Positions 1 to 8,473 of a stretch of 64,000 nt of DNA are shown in pieces. The notes beneath the pieces are model-generated. The model ran no database searches. It was not told the DNA's origin and saw nothing but the letters and a program-made list of their open reading frames with translations. Source of the DNA: Taklimakanibacter albus (lineage in GTDB: Bacteria; Pseudomonadota; Alphaproteobacteria; Rhizobiales; Aestuariivirgaceae); contig NZ_JAENHL010000008.1 of NCBI RefSeq assembly GCF_016595235.1, positions 2,348,961-2,412,960 on the forward strand, read 5' to 3'. The position numbers and the translations under genes were made by a program. Numbering within the stretch: the first letter of the stretch is position 1; each line of letters begins with the position of its first letter.

Positions 1-731
1 AAAACTGCACCGGCAAATTCGCCTCGAACCGCGAGGTGATCAAGGAATATGACAAGCCGATCAAGAAACATGCCGGCTTCAAGATGCTGAAGGGCAATCT
101 CTTCGATGCGGCGATCATGAAGACGAGCGTGATCTCGGAAGAATTCCGCGAGCGTTATCTCTCCGACCCCAAGGACCCCAATGCCTTCGAAGCGAAGGCG
201 GTCGTGTTCGACGGGCCGGAGGATTATCACAAGCGGATCGACGATCCGTCCCTCGGCATCGACGCGCATACGGTCCTGTTCATGCGCGGCACCGGGCCGC
301 TCGGCTATCCGGGTGCGGCGGAAGTCGTCAATATGCGGGCGCCCACCGATCTCCTGAAGAAGGGTGTGCATTCGCTGCCCTGCGTCGGCGACGGACGGCA
401 ATCGGGCACATCAGGCTCGCCTTCGATCCTCAACGCATCGCCGGAAGCGGCGGCGGGCGGCGGCCTTGCTCTCTTGAAGGACGGCGACCGGGTGCGCATC
501 GATCTCAACAAAGGCACCGCCGACATCCTGATCTCCAAGGAAGAACTCGAGAAGCGGCGCGCCGAGCTCAAGGCCAAAGGCGGCTATACGAATATTCCGG
601 AGAGCCAGACGCCGTGGCAGGAGATCTTCCGCGCCAATGTCGAGCAATTGTCGGAAGGCATGGTGCTGAAACCGGCCGTCAAATATCAGAAGATCGCGCA
701 GTCCAAGGGCCTGCCGCGCGACAATCACTGA
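1..731 (+). CDS. IlvD/Edd family sugar-acid dehydratase, C-terminal part
   Basis: The reading frame is open from the left edge of the window (first full codon at base 3), so the 5' part is missing. The visible 240 or so residues carry the C-terminal half of the dihydroxy-acid / sugar-acid dehydratase family: a segment reading [12 protein letters not shown] and then [24 protein letters not shown], where the GxGRxSGTS loop is the family signature near the C-terminal swivel domain. The family removes water from dihydroxy-acids or aldonic acids with an Fe-S cluster. The next gene starts on the last base of this stop codon (TGATG) and encodes a sugar mutarotase, so a sugar-acid substrate fits better than branched-chain amino acid synthesis. 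The exact sugar cannot be told from this fragment. Confidence 0.85.
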   Translation, partial: NCTGKFASNREVIKEYDKPIKKHAGFKMLKGNLFDAAIMKTSVISEEFRERYLSDPKDPNAFEAKAVVFDGPEDYHKRIDDPSLGIDAHTVLFMRGTGPLGYPGAAEVVNMRAPTDLLKKGVHSLPCVGDGRQSGTSGSPSILNASPEAAAGGGLALLKDGDRVRIDLNKGTADILISKEELEKRRAELKAKGGYTNIPESQTPWQEIFRANVEQLSEGMVLKPAVKYQKIAQSKGLPRDNH

Positions 732-1732
732 TGCCGGCACGCCTCGCCGAGCTCGAACCTGGAAGCTTCGGCAGCGAGGCGGCGCGCAATTTCGAGATCG
801 TCAGCGATCAAGGCTTCCGCGCCACCTTCAATGCGGTGGGTGCCCGGCTGATGGCGCTCGAATTTCCCGACGGCTTCGATGTCGTGGCCGGACCTGAACG
901 CATCGAGGACATGCTCGAAAGCGATGTCTATGCCGGCGCCATTTGCGGGCGCTTCGCCAACCGCATCGAAAAAGGTCTCGTCACCATCGACGGCACGGCG
1001 CACCAGCTCACCGTCAACGCGCCGCCCAATCATCTGCATGGCGGTGTCGAGGCCTTCCACCGGAAGAACTGGGTCGCCGAGATCATCGACGACGCGCTGG
1101 TCTTCTCGCTCGTTTCGCCCAATCGCGAGGAAGGGTATCCGGGCAAATTGCGCGCCCGCTGCAGCTATCGCTTCGACGGCGACACGTTGAGCTGCGAGAT
1201 CGAGGCGACGACCAAGAAGACCACCGTCGTCAATCTCACCAATCACGTCTATTGGAATCTCTCCGGCGCCGAGATCGTGGCCGATCACGAATTGCAGATC
1301 TCGGCCCAGGCCTATACGCCGACCAATGCCGAGCTCATCCCATCGGGAGCGGTCAGCTTCGTCTCCGGCACCAATTACGACTTCCGCGAGCCGACTTTCC
1401 TGGAAGAGGCCTTCGAAGACGGCTCCGGCTTCGACGGTAATTTCTGCCTCGAAGGCGAGCGCCACACGCTGCATCACGCGGCCTCGCTTGCAGCCGGCGG
1501 ACGCGCTTTCGATCTCTTCACCACCGAGCCCGGCCTGCAGCTTTATACCGCCGGCCATTGGGGACCCGCCTTCAAGGGCAAAAAAGGCGAAGGCCTGCGC
1601 CGCTTCGGCGCGGTGGCGCTCGAGCCGCAGAACTGGCCCGACGCACCCAACCAGCCCAACTTTCCCTCAGCGCTGCTGAAGCCGGGCGAGACCTACCACC
1701 ATCGCATCGAGTGGCAGTTCCGGGAGGGGTGA
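731..1732 (+). CDS. Aldose 1-epimerase (galactose mutarotase family)
   Basis: This 333-residue protein interconverts the alpha and beta anomers of an aldose in the cytoplasm. Family marks are GRFANRIEKG near residue 75, NHLHGG near 98 with the catalytic-type histidine, NLTNHVYWNL near 165 with a second conserved histidine, and the late acidic motif VALEPQNWPDAPNQPNFP where the glutamate acts as base. The length is usual for GalM-type proteins. I chose the ATG that overlaps the upstream stop codon (TGATG). A longer open frame from 614 would lie inside the dehydratase gene. Translational coupling to the dehydratase suggests one sugar-catabolic operon that continues left of the window. Confidence 0.9.
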   Translation: MPARLAELEPGSFGSEAARNFEIVSDQGFRATFNAVGARLMALEFPDGFDVVAGPERIEDMLESDVYAGAICGRFANRIEKGLVTIDGTAHQLTVNAPPNHLHGGVEAFHRKNWVAEIIDDALVFSLVSPNREEGYPGKLRARCSYRFDGDTLSCEIEATTKKTTVVNLTNHVYWNLSGAEIVADHELQISAQAYTPTNAELIPSGAVSFVSGTNYDFREPTFLEEAFEDGSGFDGNFCLEGERHTLHHAASLAAGGRAFDLFTTEPGLQLYTAGHWGPAFKGKKGEGLRRFGAVALEPQNWPDAPNQPNFPSALLKPGETYHHRIEWQFREG

Positions 1733-1740
1733 TTCAGTGG

Positions 1741-1850
1741 CCCTCATGCTGAGGTGCGAGCGAAGCGAGCCTCGAAGCATGATCCAGATACAAGGTTCTT
1801 GCCGCCTGCCACCCTTCGAGGGCAGCTGCGCGGCCACCTCAGGGTGAGGG
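1741..1850. repeat. Dispersed imperfect inverted repeat, copy 1
   Basis: The spacer between the mutarotase and the SDR gene is filled by a repeat that begins CCCTCATGCTGAGGTGCGAG and ends with ACCTCAGGGTGAGGG in the opposite sense. A related copy sits at 39537-39650. Both can fold into a long imperfect hairpin. Such elements are common in intergenic DNA of Hyphomicrobiales. It lies between convergent genes, where a hairpin may also end transcription. Confidence 0.75.
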
Positions 1851-1870
1851 CTTGAGTATGACGGTCGAGA

Positions 1871-2623
1871 TCAGACCCACCCGCCATCGACCGTGAAATC
1901 CTGGTTGGTGCAGCCGGACCCTTCATCCGAAGCCAGGAACAGCGCCATGCGCGCGATATCGATCGGGTAGAGCTTCCGCTTGAGGCACTGGTGCTCCATG
2001 ATCTTCTTCTCGCCTTCGGGCGTGACCCAGAGCTTCAGCTGGCGTTCGGTCATGATCCAGCCGGGCGAGATGGTGTTGACGCGGATATTGTCGGGTCCCA
2101 GATCGCGCGCCAGCGAGCGGGTCAGGCCGGTGACGCCCGATTTCGACGCGGTATAGGCGGCCATGCCGCCCTGGCCGATCTTCCAGGAGCAGGATCCCAG
2201 ATTGATGATCGAACCGCCGCCCGCCTTCTGCATCATCGGAATGACCGCCTGGGCGGCGAAGAACTGATGCTTGATGTTGATGGCGACACGCTGGTCCCAG
2301 TAGTCGGGGGTCATCTTGTCCCAGGCATGGCGTTCGTCATGGGCGGCGTTGTTGACGAGGATGGTGATCGGCCCCAGCGCCTTGGCGGCGGCGGCGATGG
2401 CCGACTGCAGCGCCTTGATGTCGGTGACGTCGCATTGGCCGAACCAGACATCGCCGGTGAGACGGCTTTTCAGCTTCTCGCCCGCTTCCTTGGCGATATC
2501 GATGAAGGCGACCTTCGCGCCCTGCCGCGCGAATTCCTCGACGAAGGATTCGCCGATCCCCATGGCGCCGCCGGTGATGAACACCGTCTTGCCCTTGAGG
2601 CTCGGATAGATGGCCGCTGTCAT
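1871..2623 (-). CDS. SDR family NAD(P)-dependent oxidoreductase
   Basis: This is a classical short-chain dehydrogenase of 250 residues. Visible marks are the Rossmann glycine motif TGGAMGIG near residue 16, NNAA near 90, the catalytic serine in NLGSCSW, and YTASK with the catalytic Tyr and Lys about 14 residues later. The C-terminal FTVDGGWV is also typical. The start at 2623 (MTAAIYP) has a GAGAGG ribosome site just upstream and is preferred over an ATG 15 bases earlier. It lies next to sugar-acid genes but on the other strand, so a sugar dehydrogenase role is possible and unproven. The substrate cannot be read from the sequence. Confidence 0.88.
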   Translation of the reverse strand: MTAAIYPSLKGKTVFITGGAMGIGESFVEEFARQGAKVAFIDIAKEAGEKLKSRLTGDVWFGQCDVTDIKALQSAIAAAAKALGPITILVNNAAHDERHAWDKMTPDYWDQRVAINIKHQFFAAQAVIPMMQKAGGGSIINLGSCSWKIGQGGMAAYTASKSGVTGLTRSLARDLGPDNIRVNTISPGWIMTERQLKLWVTPEGEKKIMEHQCLKRKLYPIDIARMALFLASDEGSGCTNQDFTVDGGWV

Positions 2624-2720
2624 GCCTCTCGCTCCCAATTGTATGATGTTTGATCCGGCCTGTTGGTTACCGCGAAAACTGCTGCTATGGCAAGCGCCAG
2701 CGGAAGGAGACCATCACGTC

Positions 2721-3248
2721 ATGAGCGAAACACCGATCACGCGGACCTATCTGCGGAGCATGGCCAGCTATAACAGCTGGATGAACGGCAAGATCTACGA
2801 TGCGGCCGGAAAGCTCAGCGCCGAGGAGATCGCCCGCGACCGCGGCGCCTTCTTCAAATCGATCCTCGGCACGCTCAATCATCTCCTCGCTGCGGACATG
2901 GTGTGGATCGACCGTTTCAAAGGCCGGCCCTTGCGCTTCACCGACCTCAGATCCCTGCGCCATCCGACGCTCGAGCCCTTACGCGCCGAGCGCATCGCGG
3001 TCGATGCGGAGATCACGGACTGGGCGGCGGGCATCGATGCCGCCTGGCTGGCGCAGCCCTTCACCTTCACCAGCGTCCTGACCCCCGCCACCTACACCTA
3101 TCCGGCCTCGGTCCTGGTGATGCATTTCTTCAATCATCAGACGCATCATCGCGGCCAGATCACGACTCTCCTGACGCAAGCGGGCCAAGATGTCGGCGTG
3201 ACCGACGTTATCGGACTGCCGGGGCTGAAGGAGATGGTGGCGGCGTAA
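2721..3248 (+). CDS. DinB family protein
   Basis: A 175-residue four-helix-bundle protein of the DinB/YfiT type. Three histidines expected to bind a metal are visible: one in LNHLLAADMVW near residue 53 and two in FFNHQTHHRGQ near 140. The family includes thiol transferases (bacillithiol, mycothiol or glutathione linked) and many members of unknown role; alphaproteobacterial members are mostly uncharacterised. The ATG at 2721 follows a GGAAGGAG ribosome site. The gene is transcribed away from the SDR gene and converges on polA with only five bases between the stops. Confidence 0.85.
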   Translation: MSETPITRTYLRSMASYNSWMNGKIYDAAGKLSAEEIARDRGAFFKSILGTLNHLLAADMVWIDRFKGRPLRFTDLRSLRHPTLEPLRAERIAVDAEITDWAAGIDAAWLAQPFTFTSVLTPATYTYPASVLVMHFFNHQTHHRGQITTLLTQAGQDVGVTDVIGLPGLKEMVAA

Positions 3249-3253
3249 CAGGA

Positions 3254-6181
3254 TCAGTGCGCCGCTTCCCAGTTGTCGGCGGCGCGGGCATCGACCTGAA
3301 GCGGCACGGCGAGCTTTATGACGGGCTCGGGGGCTTTTTCCATCACGTTCTTGACCAGCTCCTTCACTGCCTCGATCTCGGCATCGACGGCCTCGAAAAT
3401 GAGCTCGTCATGCACCTGCAGCAGCATGCGGGCGCCTAAGCCAGCTTTGGCCAGAGCGGCCGGCATGCGGGTCATGGCGCGGCGGATGATGTCGGCGGCG
3501 GCACCCTGGATCGGCGCGTTGATCGAGGCGCGCTCCATGAAAGCGCGCTCCGACGCGTTGGGCGAGGTGATGCGCGGGAAATGGCAGCGCCTTCCGAAGA
3601 TCGTCTCGACATATCCCGTCTCGCGCGCCGTCTTCTTCGTCGCTTCCATATAATCGCGGATGCCGGGGAAGCGCTGGAAATAGGTCTTGATGTAGCTCCC
3701 CGCCTCCTCGCGCGAGATGGACAGCTGATTGGCGAGGCCGAAGGCCGAGATGCCGTAGATGATGCCGAAATTGATGGCCTTGGCCTGGCGGCGGATCAAG
3801 GGATCCATGCCTTTCACCGGCACGCCGAACATTTCCGATGCCGTCATGGCGTGAATGTCGAGGCCGTCGGCGAACGCCTTGCGCAATTGCGGGATGTCGG
3901 CGACATGCGCCAGCACGCGCAATTCGATCTGGCTGTAGTCCGCGCTGATCAGCTTCGAACCCTTGGGCGCAATGAAGGCGGTGCGGATGCGCCGGCCTTC
4001 CTCGGTGCGGACCGGGATGTTCTGCAGATTGGGATCGGTCGAGGCCAAGCGCCCGGTCGATGTCGAGGCCATCGAATAGGAGGTGTGGACGCGCCCCGTT
4101 TCGGGATTGATGAAAGTCGGCAGCGCATCCGTATAGGTCGAGCGCAGCTTTGAGAGCTGGCGCCAGTCGAGCACCTTGCGGGCGAATTCGATGCCTTGAT
4201 TGGCGAGATCCTCGAGCACATCGGAATCGGTGCTCCAGGCGCCGGTCGCGGTCTTGCGCCCGCCGGGCAATCCCATGCGGCCGAACAATATGTCGCCAAG
4301 CTGCTTGGGCGAGCCGATATTGAAACGCTCGCCGGCGAGCTCATAGGTCTGCTTCTCGATCTCGGCCCCCGAGGCGGCGAACTCACCCGAAAGCCTGGCC
4401 AGCACGGCACGGTCGACCAGAATGCCCTCGCACTCCATATTGGCGAGCACCGGCACGAGCGGACGCTCCAGCGTCTGATAGACGGTGGTCTTGTGCTCAC
4501 GCGCCAGACGTTCCTTGAACAACATCCAGAGCCTGAGCGTGATGTCGGCATCCTCGGCGGCGTAGTGAGTGGCGCGGTCGAGCGGCACCTTGTCGAAAGT
4601 GATGGCGCTCTTGCCGGAGCCGGCGACTTCCTTATAGGCGATGGGCTTATGGCCCAGATGTTTCTCCGACAATTCGTCCATGCCATGGCCGTTGAGGCCG
4701 CTTTCCAAGGCATAGGACATCAGCATCGTGTCTTCGATCGGCGCCACCTCGATGCCGAGGCGGCGGAAGATCAGCAGATCATATTTGAGATTCTGGCCGA
4801 TCTTGAGGATGGAGGGATCCTCCAGCACCGGTTTCAGAAGCGAGATGACATCGGCGACCGGCAGCTGCTTGATCTCGGCGCCGGAAAAATCGAGACCGTC
4901 ACCGGCGCGATGGCCGACCGGGATGTAGCAGGCCTGGCCCGGATCGGTGGCGAGCGAGATGCCGGCGACATTCGCCTGCATCGGGTCGAGCGAGGTCGTC
5001 TCGCTGTCGAGTGCGACAAAGCCTTGCTGGCGGATACGCTCTACCCAACGCTCGAGCGCGTCCTTGGTCGTCACCGTTTCATAGTCGTCATATTTAACGG
5101 CGATGGCGCGCAGGCGCTCGGAAGAAGCCGAGGCCTGCGGCCTCACTTCCGGCTGAGCGGCGGCGGGCTTGGCTTTCTCCGCCTTGGGTGCCGCGGCGGG
5201 GGCCGGCGCCGGTGTCGCCACACCACCTTCCGGCGGCCAGCCTTTGACCTCGACGGGTATAGGATCGATCGCCGCGGCATCGGCCGAAAGATCGGCGGCG
5301 ACGCGGCGCATCAGCGAGGAGAATTCCATCGTCTTGCAGAAGCCGATGAGATCGGAAGCACGCGGCTCATCGACGAGGAACGTATCGAGCTTGTGATCGA
5401 CCGGCACATTCTGGTCGAGCGTCACCAGCAGTTTCGAGATGCGCGCCTGCTCGGCAAATTGGATGAGGCTTTCGCGCCGTTTCGGCTGCTTGATCTCGGC
5501 GGCGCGCGCCAGCAGCTCTTCGAGCGAGCCATATTCGGTGATGAGCTGGGCGCCGGTCTTGACGCCGATACCCGGCACGCCCGGGACGTTGTCGACCGAA
5601 TCGCCGGCGAGCGCCTGGACATCGACGACCTTGTCGGGCGCGACACCGAATTTCTCGAGAACCTCAGGCTCGCCGATCTCCTTGTCCTTCATCGTGTCAT
5701 AAAGTGCGATGCCCTTGCGCACGAGCTGCATGAGATCCTTGTCAGAAGAAACGATGCGCACCGTGGCGCCGACGGCGGCCGCTTCACGGGCATAGGTGGC
5801 GATGAGATCATCGGCCTCGAAATCGCTCTGCTCGACGCAGGCGACATTGAAGGCGCGGGTGGCTTGCCGGATGAGGCCGAATTGCGGGATGAGATCGGCC
5901 GGCGGGTCGGGCCGGTGCGCCTTGTAATCGGGATAGATGCGCTTGCGGAAGGTCTGTTCCGACTTGTCGAAGACGACGGCGAGATGGGTGGGCTTCTCGC
6001 CCGCCTTCATGTCCTTCAAGAGCTTCCACAACATGTTGCAGAAGCCCTGGACGGCGCCAACGGGCAGGCCGTCGCTCTTGCGCGTCAAAGGCGGGAGTGC
6101 GTGATACGCACGGAAAATGTAACCGGACCCGTCGATCAGATAGACATGATCGCCGGACTTAAGGGGGCGATGTTGGGACAT
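3254..6181 (-). CDS. polA: DNA polymerase I
   Basis: A full-length 975-residue family A polymerase with all three domains. Residues 1-300 form the 5'-3' exonuclease, with YLIDGSGYIFRAYHAL at the N-terminus and the helix-hairpin-helix GVPGIGVKTGAQL near 200. The proofreading exonuclease keeps its acidic residues: DSETTSL near 390, GQNLKYDLLIF, and YAAEDADITLRLW. The polymerase motifs are A (ADYSQIELRVL near 745), B (RRQAKAINFGIIYG near 797) and C (VHDELIF near 922). It fills gaps during Okazaki fragment maturation and excision repair. A low-complexity Ala/Pro/Lys linker near residues 325-350 separates the first two domains. It is monocistronic. Confidence 0.98.
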   Translation of the reverse strand: MSQHRPLKSGDHVYLIDGSGYIFRAYHALPPLTRKSDGLPVGAVQGFCNMLWKLLKDMKAGEKPTHLAVVFDKSEQTFRKRIYPDYKAHRPDPPADLIPQFGLIRQATRAFNVACVEQSDFEADDLIATYAREAAAVGATVRIVSSDKDLMQLVRKGIALYDTMKDKEIGEPEVLEKFGVAPDKVVDVQALAGDSVDNVPGVPGIGVKTGAQLITEYGSLEELLARAAEIKQPKRRESLIQFAEQARISKLLVTLDQNVPVDHKLDTFLVDEPRASDLIGFCKTMEFSSLMRRVAADLSADAAAIDPIPVEVKGWPPEGGVATPAPAPAAAPKAEKAKPAAAQPEVRPQASASSERLRAIAVKYDDYETVTTKDALERWVERIRQQGFVALDSETTSLDPMQANVAGISLATDPGQACYIPVGHRAGDGLDFSGAEIKQLPVADVISLLKPVLEDPSILKIGQNLKYDLLIFRRLGIEVAPIEDTMLMSYALESGLNGHGMDELSEKHLGHKPIAYKEVAGSGKSAITFDKVPLDRATHYAAEDADITLRLWMLFKERLAREHKTTVYQTLERPLVPVLANMECEGILVDRAVLARLSGEFAASGAEIEKQTYELAGERFNIGSPKQLGDILFGRMGLPGGRKTATGAWSTDSDVLEDLANQGIEFARKVLDWRQLSKLRSTYTDALPTFINPETGRVHTSYSMASTSTGRLASTDPNLQNIPVRTEEGRRIRTAFIAPKGSKLISADYSQIELRVLAHVADIPQLRKAFADGLDIHAMTASEMFGVPVKGMDPLIRRQAKAINFGIIYGISAFGLANQLSISREEAGSYIKTYFQRFPGIRDYMEATKKTARETGYVETIFGRRCHFPRITSPNASERAFMERASINAPIQGAAADIIRRAMTRMPAALAKAGLGARMLLQVHDELIFEAVDAEIEAVKELVKNVMEKAPEPVIKLAVPLQVDARAADNWEAAH

Positions 6182-6205
6182 GCCCCCATAATGCCACCCC
6201 GGAGA

Positions 6206-7267
6206 TCAGGCTTCCAGCCTTCCCGGCGCACTGCTGACAAGTTCTGGCTTACGTGGTGTCGCAGGCAGCTTGGCCCATTGTGGGCGGATGAACAGGAAGC
6301 TCAAGGGGGTCCTGCGCACCGCCCAGAAGAGCAGTACCGGCCCGATGACGCCAGCGAGCGTGACAATGAGGGAAATGACGGCCAGATCGTCGACGACGCC
6401 CATCTTCAAGAGCACGGTGCGGGTGGCGGCCATGAACATGAAGAAGGCGAGATAGATGACGATGGAATTCTGGCCGCAATAGCGGATCGGCTCGGCGATC
6501 CTGAAGCGCGCCAGGAAGACGCCGGTCGAGATGACGGCGCCGGCGCCGATGAAGCCGAGCGCCAGGCCGATGCCGGGCAGATGCGACCAGCCCTTGTCGA
6601 CCAGAATGGCGTTGATCGTGCCCCAGGCGACAAGGCCGGCCAGGATGGCGAGCGGATTGAGGCCGCCGACCTCACGGGCGAAAGCGAAGATCCTGGGCGC
6701 CAGCCAGTAGCCGGCGAAGAAATAGACGAAGCGGCCGGCGAATTCGTCGATGACCAGCCAGCCGGTCTCGATCGGCGCCATTTCAAGCAGGGCGGCGGCG
6801 ATGAAGACGAGAAGCGGCGGGAAACGGCGCAGCGCCTTGGCGGCGACGAAGAAGATGGCAAGGAGATAGATGAACCACAAGGTGCCAAAAGGCTGGACGA
6901 AGCCCATTCCATAGGCTTGGAGGGCGGCGCCAAGACCCTCGGCCTGGATGATGCCCAAACTCTTCATGCCGAACTGGATGGTCATCCACAGGATGTAGAA
7001 ATAGGCGAAATGCAGGAGCTTGGTGTCGAGATAGGTGCGCCAGGGGCGGTCGATGCGCGCCGCCAGGAACAGGCCGGAAATGAGGAAGAAGTCCGGCATG
7101 CGGAAGGGTCTCGCCCATTCTATGAAGCCGTTGAGCCAGGAGAGCTCACCGGCCGCCTTTTCGACGCCCAGCGTCGAATGCATCATGACGACCAGAATGA
7201 TACAGATGCCTTTGGCGTAATCGACCCAGTCGACCCGCTTTTCCGCCGCGTTTACCCCAGCCAACAT
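6206..7267 (-). CDS. Acyltransferase 3 family membrane protein
   Basis: A 353-residue integral membrane protein with about ten hydrophobic segments. The N-terminus reads VDWVDYAKGICIILVVMMHS, the usual start of acyltransferase family 3 (OpgC/OafA type), where the histidine at the end of the first helix is essential in studied members. RPFRMPDFFLISGLF after the second segment is also typical. These enzymes O-acylate glycans or lipids at the inner membrane. The start at 7267 has a GGGAGAGAGG ribosome site seven bases upstream, better than a codon 48 bases earlier. The substrate is unknown. Confidence 0.85.
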   Translation of the reverse strand: MLAGVNAAEKRVDWVDYAKGICIILVVMMHSTLGVEKAAGELSWLNGFIEWARPFRMPDFFLISGLFLAARIDRPWRTYLDTKLLHFAYFYILWMTIQFGMKSLGIIQAEGLGAALQAYGMGFVQPFGTLWFIYLLAIFFVAAKALRRFPPLLVFIAAALLEMAPIETGWLVIDEFAGRFVYFFAGYWLAPRIFAFAREVGGLNPLAILAGLVAWGTINAILVDKGWSHLPGIGLALGFIGAGAVISTGVFLARFRIAEPIRYCGQNSIVIYLAFFMFMAATRTVLLKMGVVDDLAVISLIVTLAGVIGPVLLFWAVRRTPLSFLFIRPQWAKLPATPRKPELVSSAPGRLEA

Positions 7268-7375
7268 TTTGCCTCTCTCCCTGTGCCATAGCGGCACGGA
7301 CTTTGGCCCTGTCACGCAAAGCCTGTGCCGGAGGCCTGGTTGGCAGCCGGCGGACAGTCATGCTCAAATCAGGTG

Positions 7376-7894
7376 ATGGAACGGTTAAGGACGGCTTCTC
7401 CCGACGACCGGGCTTCCGTGAGCGATCTGTTGGGCCTGTCCTACCGGGTCCTGATGGCGGGCGCCTATCCGGCTGACCTCCTCGCCCAGGCGCTGCCGAT
7501 GATCACCAAGGCCAATCCCGTCCTCCTCGCCTCCGGCCGCTATGGCCTGATCGAGGACGATGCGGGACGGCTTCTGGCCTGCGGCGGCTGGAGCCTGGAG
7601 CGCCCGGGTTCGGGCGAAATGGTCGAGGGCCTTGCCCATATCAGGCATTTCGCGGTCCGTCCGGACGCCGTTCGGCACGGCTTCGGCCGCCAGCTCTATC
7701 AATGGTGCGAAGACGCGGTCCGTGCCCAGCGGATGACCCACTTCGAATGTCACGCGAGCTTGAATGCCGAGGGCTTTTATCGGCGGCTCGGCTTCAGGCG
7801 CGGCCGGGAGCTTAGCTTGCGATTGAACGCAAGCTTGACGCTCCCGGCGATCGAGATGCTGAAAAATCTAGAACGTCACGGAGTCCAGAGCTGA
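7376..7894 (+). CDS. GNAT family N-acetyltransferase
   Basis: A 172-residue GNAT protein. The acetyl-CoA binding region reads IRHFAVRPDAVRHGFGRQLYQWCE (residues 84-107), matching the V-x-P-x-x-x-x-x-G-x-G pattern, and GFYRRLGFRRG near 140 is the conserved C-terminal strand. The ATG at 7376 is preferred because the family fold begins within a few residues of it. The gene runs toward the array of small peptide genes that starts at 7905 on the other strand. A link with that cluster is possible: GNAT enzymes can modify peptides or give self-protection. It could equally be an unrelated neighbour. Confidence 0.85.
   Translation: MERLRTASPDDRASVSDLLGLSYRVLMAGAYPADLLAQALPMITKANPVLLASGRYGLIEDDAGRLLACGGWSLERPGSGEMVEGLAHIRHFAVRPDAVRHGFGRQLYQWCEDAVRAQRMTHFECHASLNAEGFYRRLGFRRGRELSLRLNASLTLPAIEMLKNLERHGVQS
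7803..7848. other. Large two-part hairpin downstream of the peptide-gene array
   Basis: GCCGGGAGC pairs with GCTCCCGGC at the outer edge and AGCTTGCG pairs with CGCAAGCT inside, around a six-base loop. The structure lies within the 3' part of the GNAT gene and 57 bases beyond the last peptide stop codon on the minus strand. No U-run follows, so it does not look like a simple intrinsic terminator. It could protect the 3' end of the peptide mRNA. Confidence 0.55.
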
Positions 7895-7904
7895 CTCCGA
7901 CCGG

Positions 7905-7970
7905 TTACGTCTGCGGCGTTGCTGCGACCGGCTTGGCGACAGGCTTCTTACGGATAAGCTTGAGCTTCAT
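7905..7970 (-). CDS. Candidate RiPP precursor peptide 1 (21 aa)
   Basis: The ORF encodes MKLKLIRKKPV followed by AKPVAATPQT and a TAA stop. It is the last and most divergent of four tandem ORFs that share their first eleven residues exactly. A GGAG ribosome site sits seven bases before the ATG. The N-terminal half is strongly basic and constant and the C-terminal half varies, which is the leader/core pattern of RiPP precursors. Invariant C-terminal positions across the four are K13, P14, A16 and T18. There is no Cys or Ser. It starts only 23 bases after the stop of peptide 2 and is probably cotranscribed with it. A role as precursor is inferred from the YcaO/TfuA genes nearby. Confidence 0.8.
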   Translation of the reverse strand: MKLKLIRKKPVAKPVAATPQT

Positions 7971-7993
7971 GGCTGTTCTCCAAATATCAGGAA

Positions 7994-8059
7994 CTACATC
8001 GCTTGCGTGGTGGCGATCGGCTTGGCGACAGGCTTCTTACGAATGAGTTTCAGCTTCAT
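7994..8059 (-). CDS. Candidate RiPP precursor peptide 2 (21 aa)
   Basis: The ORF encodes MKLKLIRKKPV followed by AKPIATTQAM and a TAG stop. GGGAGC lies seven bases before the ATG. It differs from the others at position 19 (Gln instead of Pro) and ends in Met. The codons for the shared part are close to but not identical with those of the sister genes (CTG AAA CTC ATT here against CTC AAG CTT ATC in peptide 1), so the amino acid sequence has been kept while silent changes accumulated. That supports real translation. Confidence 0.82.
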   Translation of the reverse strand: MKLKLIRKKPVAKPIATTQAM

Positions 8060-8139
8060 CTGTTTGCTCCCATGGTAAATATCAATCCAATCTCCGCGAC
8101 TCGAAAGCCGCACAGAGCAGGCCGCTCGATTACAGGAAC

Positions 8140-8157
8140 TCGGAGAGCCATCTCCGA
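8140..8157. other. Small hairpin between peptide genes 3 and 2
   Basis: TCGGAGA and TCTCCGA form a seven-base stem with a four-base loop, 12 bases beyond the stop codon of peptide 3 on the minus strand. It may set the relative amount of the downstream peptide mRNAs. No U-run follows. Confidence 0.45.
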
Positions 8158-8168
8158 AGTCGGAAGGA

Positions 8169-8234
8169 CTAGGTGATAGGCGTCGTGGCGATCGGCTTGA
8201 TGACAGGCTTCTTACGGATGAGCTTGAGTTTCAT
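8169..8234 (-). CDS. Candidate RiPP precursor peptide 3 (21 aa)
   Basis: The ORF encodes MKLKLIRKKPV followed by IKPIATTPIT and a TAG stop. A strong GGAGG ribosome site lies six bases before the ATG. Position 12 is Ile here, against Ala, Ala and Thr in the sisters. The spacer to peptide 2 is 109 bases and carries a small hairpin. The strong ribosome site and the exact conservation of length (21 codons in all four) argue that this is a made peptide and not chance. Confidence 0.83.
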   Translation of the reverse strand: MKLKLIRKKPVIKPIATTPIT

Positions 8235-8341
8235 GCGCTTCCTCCATCAGTCAAATCAGGTATCTTTGCCCAACATAATCAATTCTCTCCACAAGCAATC
8301 AGCGCGCAGAGTGAATATTCCAATTGTGCGAATTAAAAGGC

Positions 8342-8356
8342 CGTCACTGAGTGACG
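8342..8356. other. Small hairpin just after peptide gene 4
   Basis: CGTCAC and GTGACG form a six-base stem around TGA, beginning 13 bases beyond the stop codon of peptide 4 on the minus strand. The position matches the hairpin that follows peptide 3. Confidence 0.4.
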
Positions 8357-8369
8357 CGGAGAGACCAGA

Positions 8370-8435
8370 CTAAGCGGCGGGCGTGGTGGCGATCGGCTTG
8401 GTGACCGGCTTCTTGCGGATAAGCTTGAGTTTCAT
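8370..8435 (-). CDS. Candidate RiPP precursor peptide 4 (21 aa), first of the array
   Basis: The ORF encodes MKLKLIRKKPV followed by TKPIATTPAA and a TAG stop. GGAGGAG sits just before the ATG and is the best ribosome site of the four. The frame stays open upstream, but no start with a ribosome site is seen there and only the last 21 codons match the sister genes. It is nearest to the divergent promoter region at 8436-8528 and is probably the promoter-proximal gene of the array. The basic, Cys-free sequence could also be an unmodified cationic peptide; the nearby YcaO/TfuA pair favours a modified product. Confidence 0.83.
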   Translation of the reverse strand: MKLKLIRKKPVTKPIATTPAA

Positions 8436-8473
8436 GGGGCTCCTCCAGTTGCTAATGTGTATTGATTCTTGAA

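Noticed and set aside
4196-7291. Open frame of about 1030 codons on the plus strand across polA and the acyltransferase gene
   Set aside because: It is antisense to two clear genes, has no domain, and is made of Arg/Gly/Asp-rich sequence typical of a GC-rich shadow frame.
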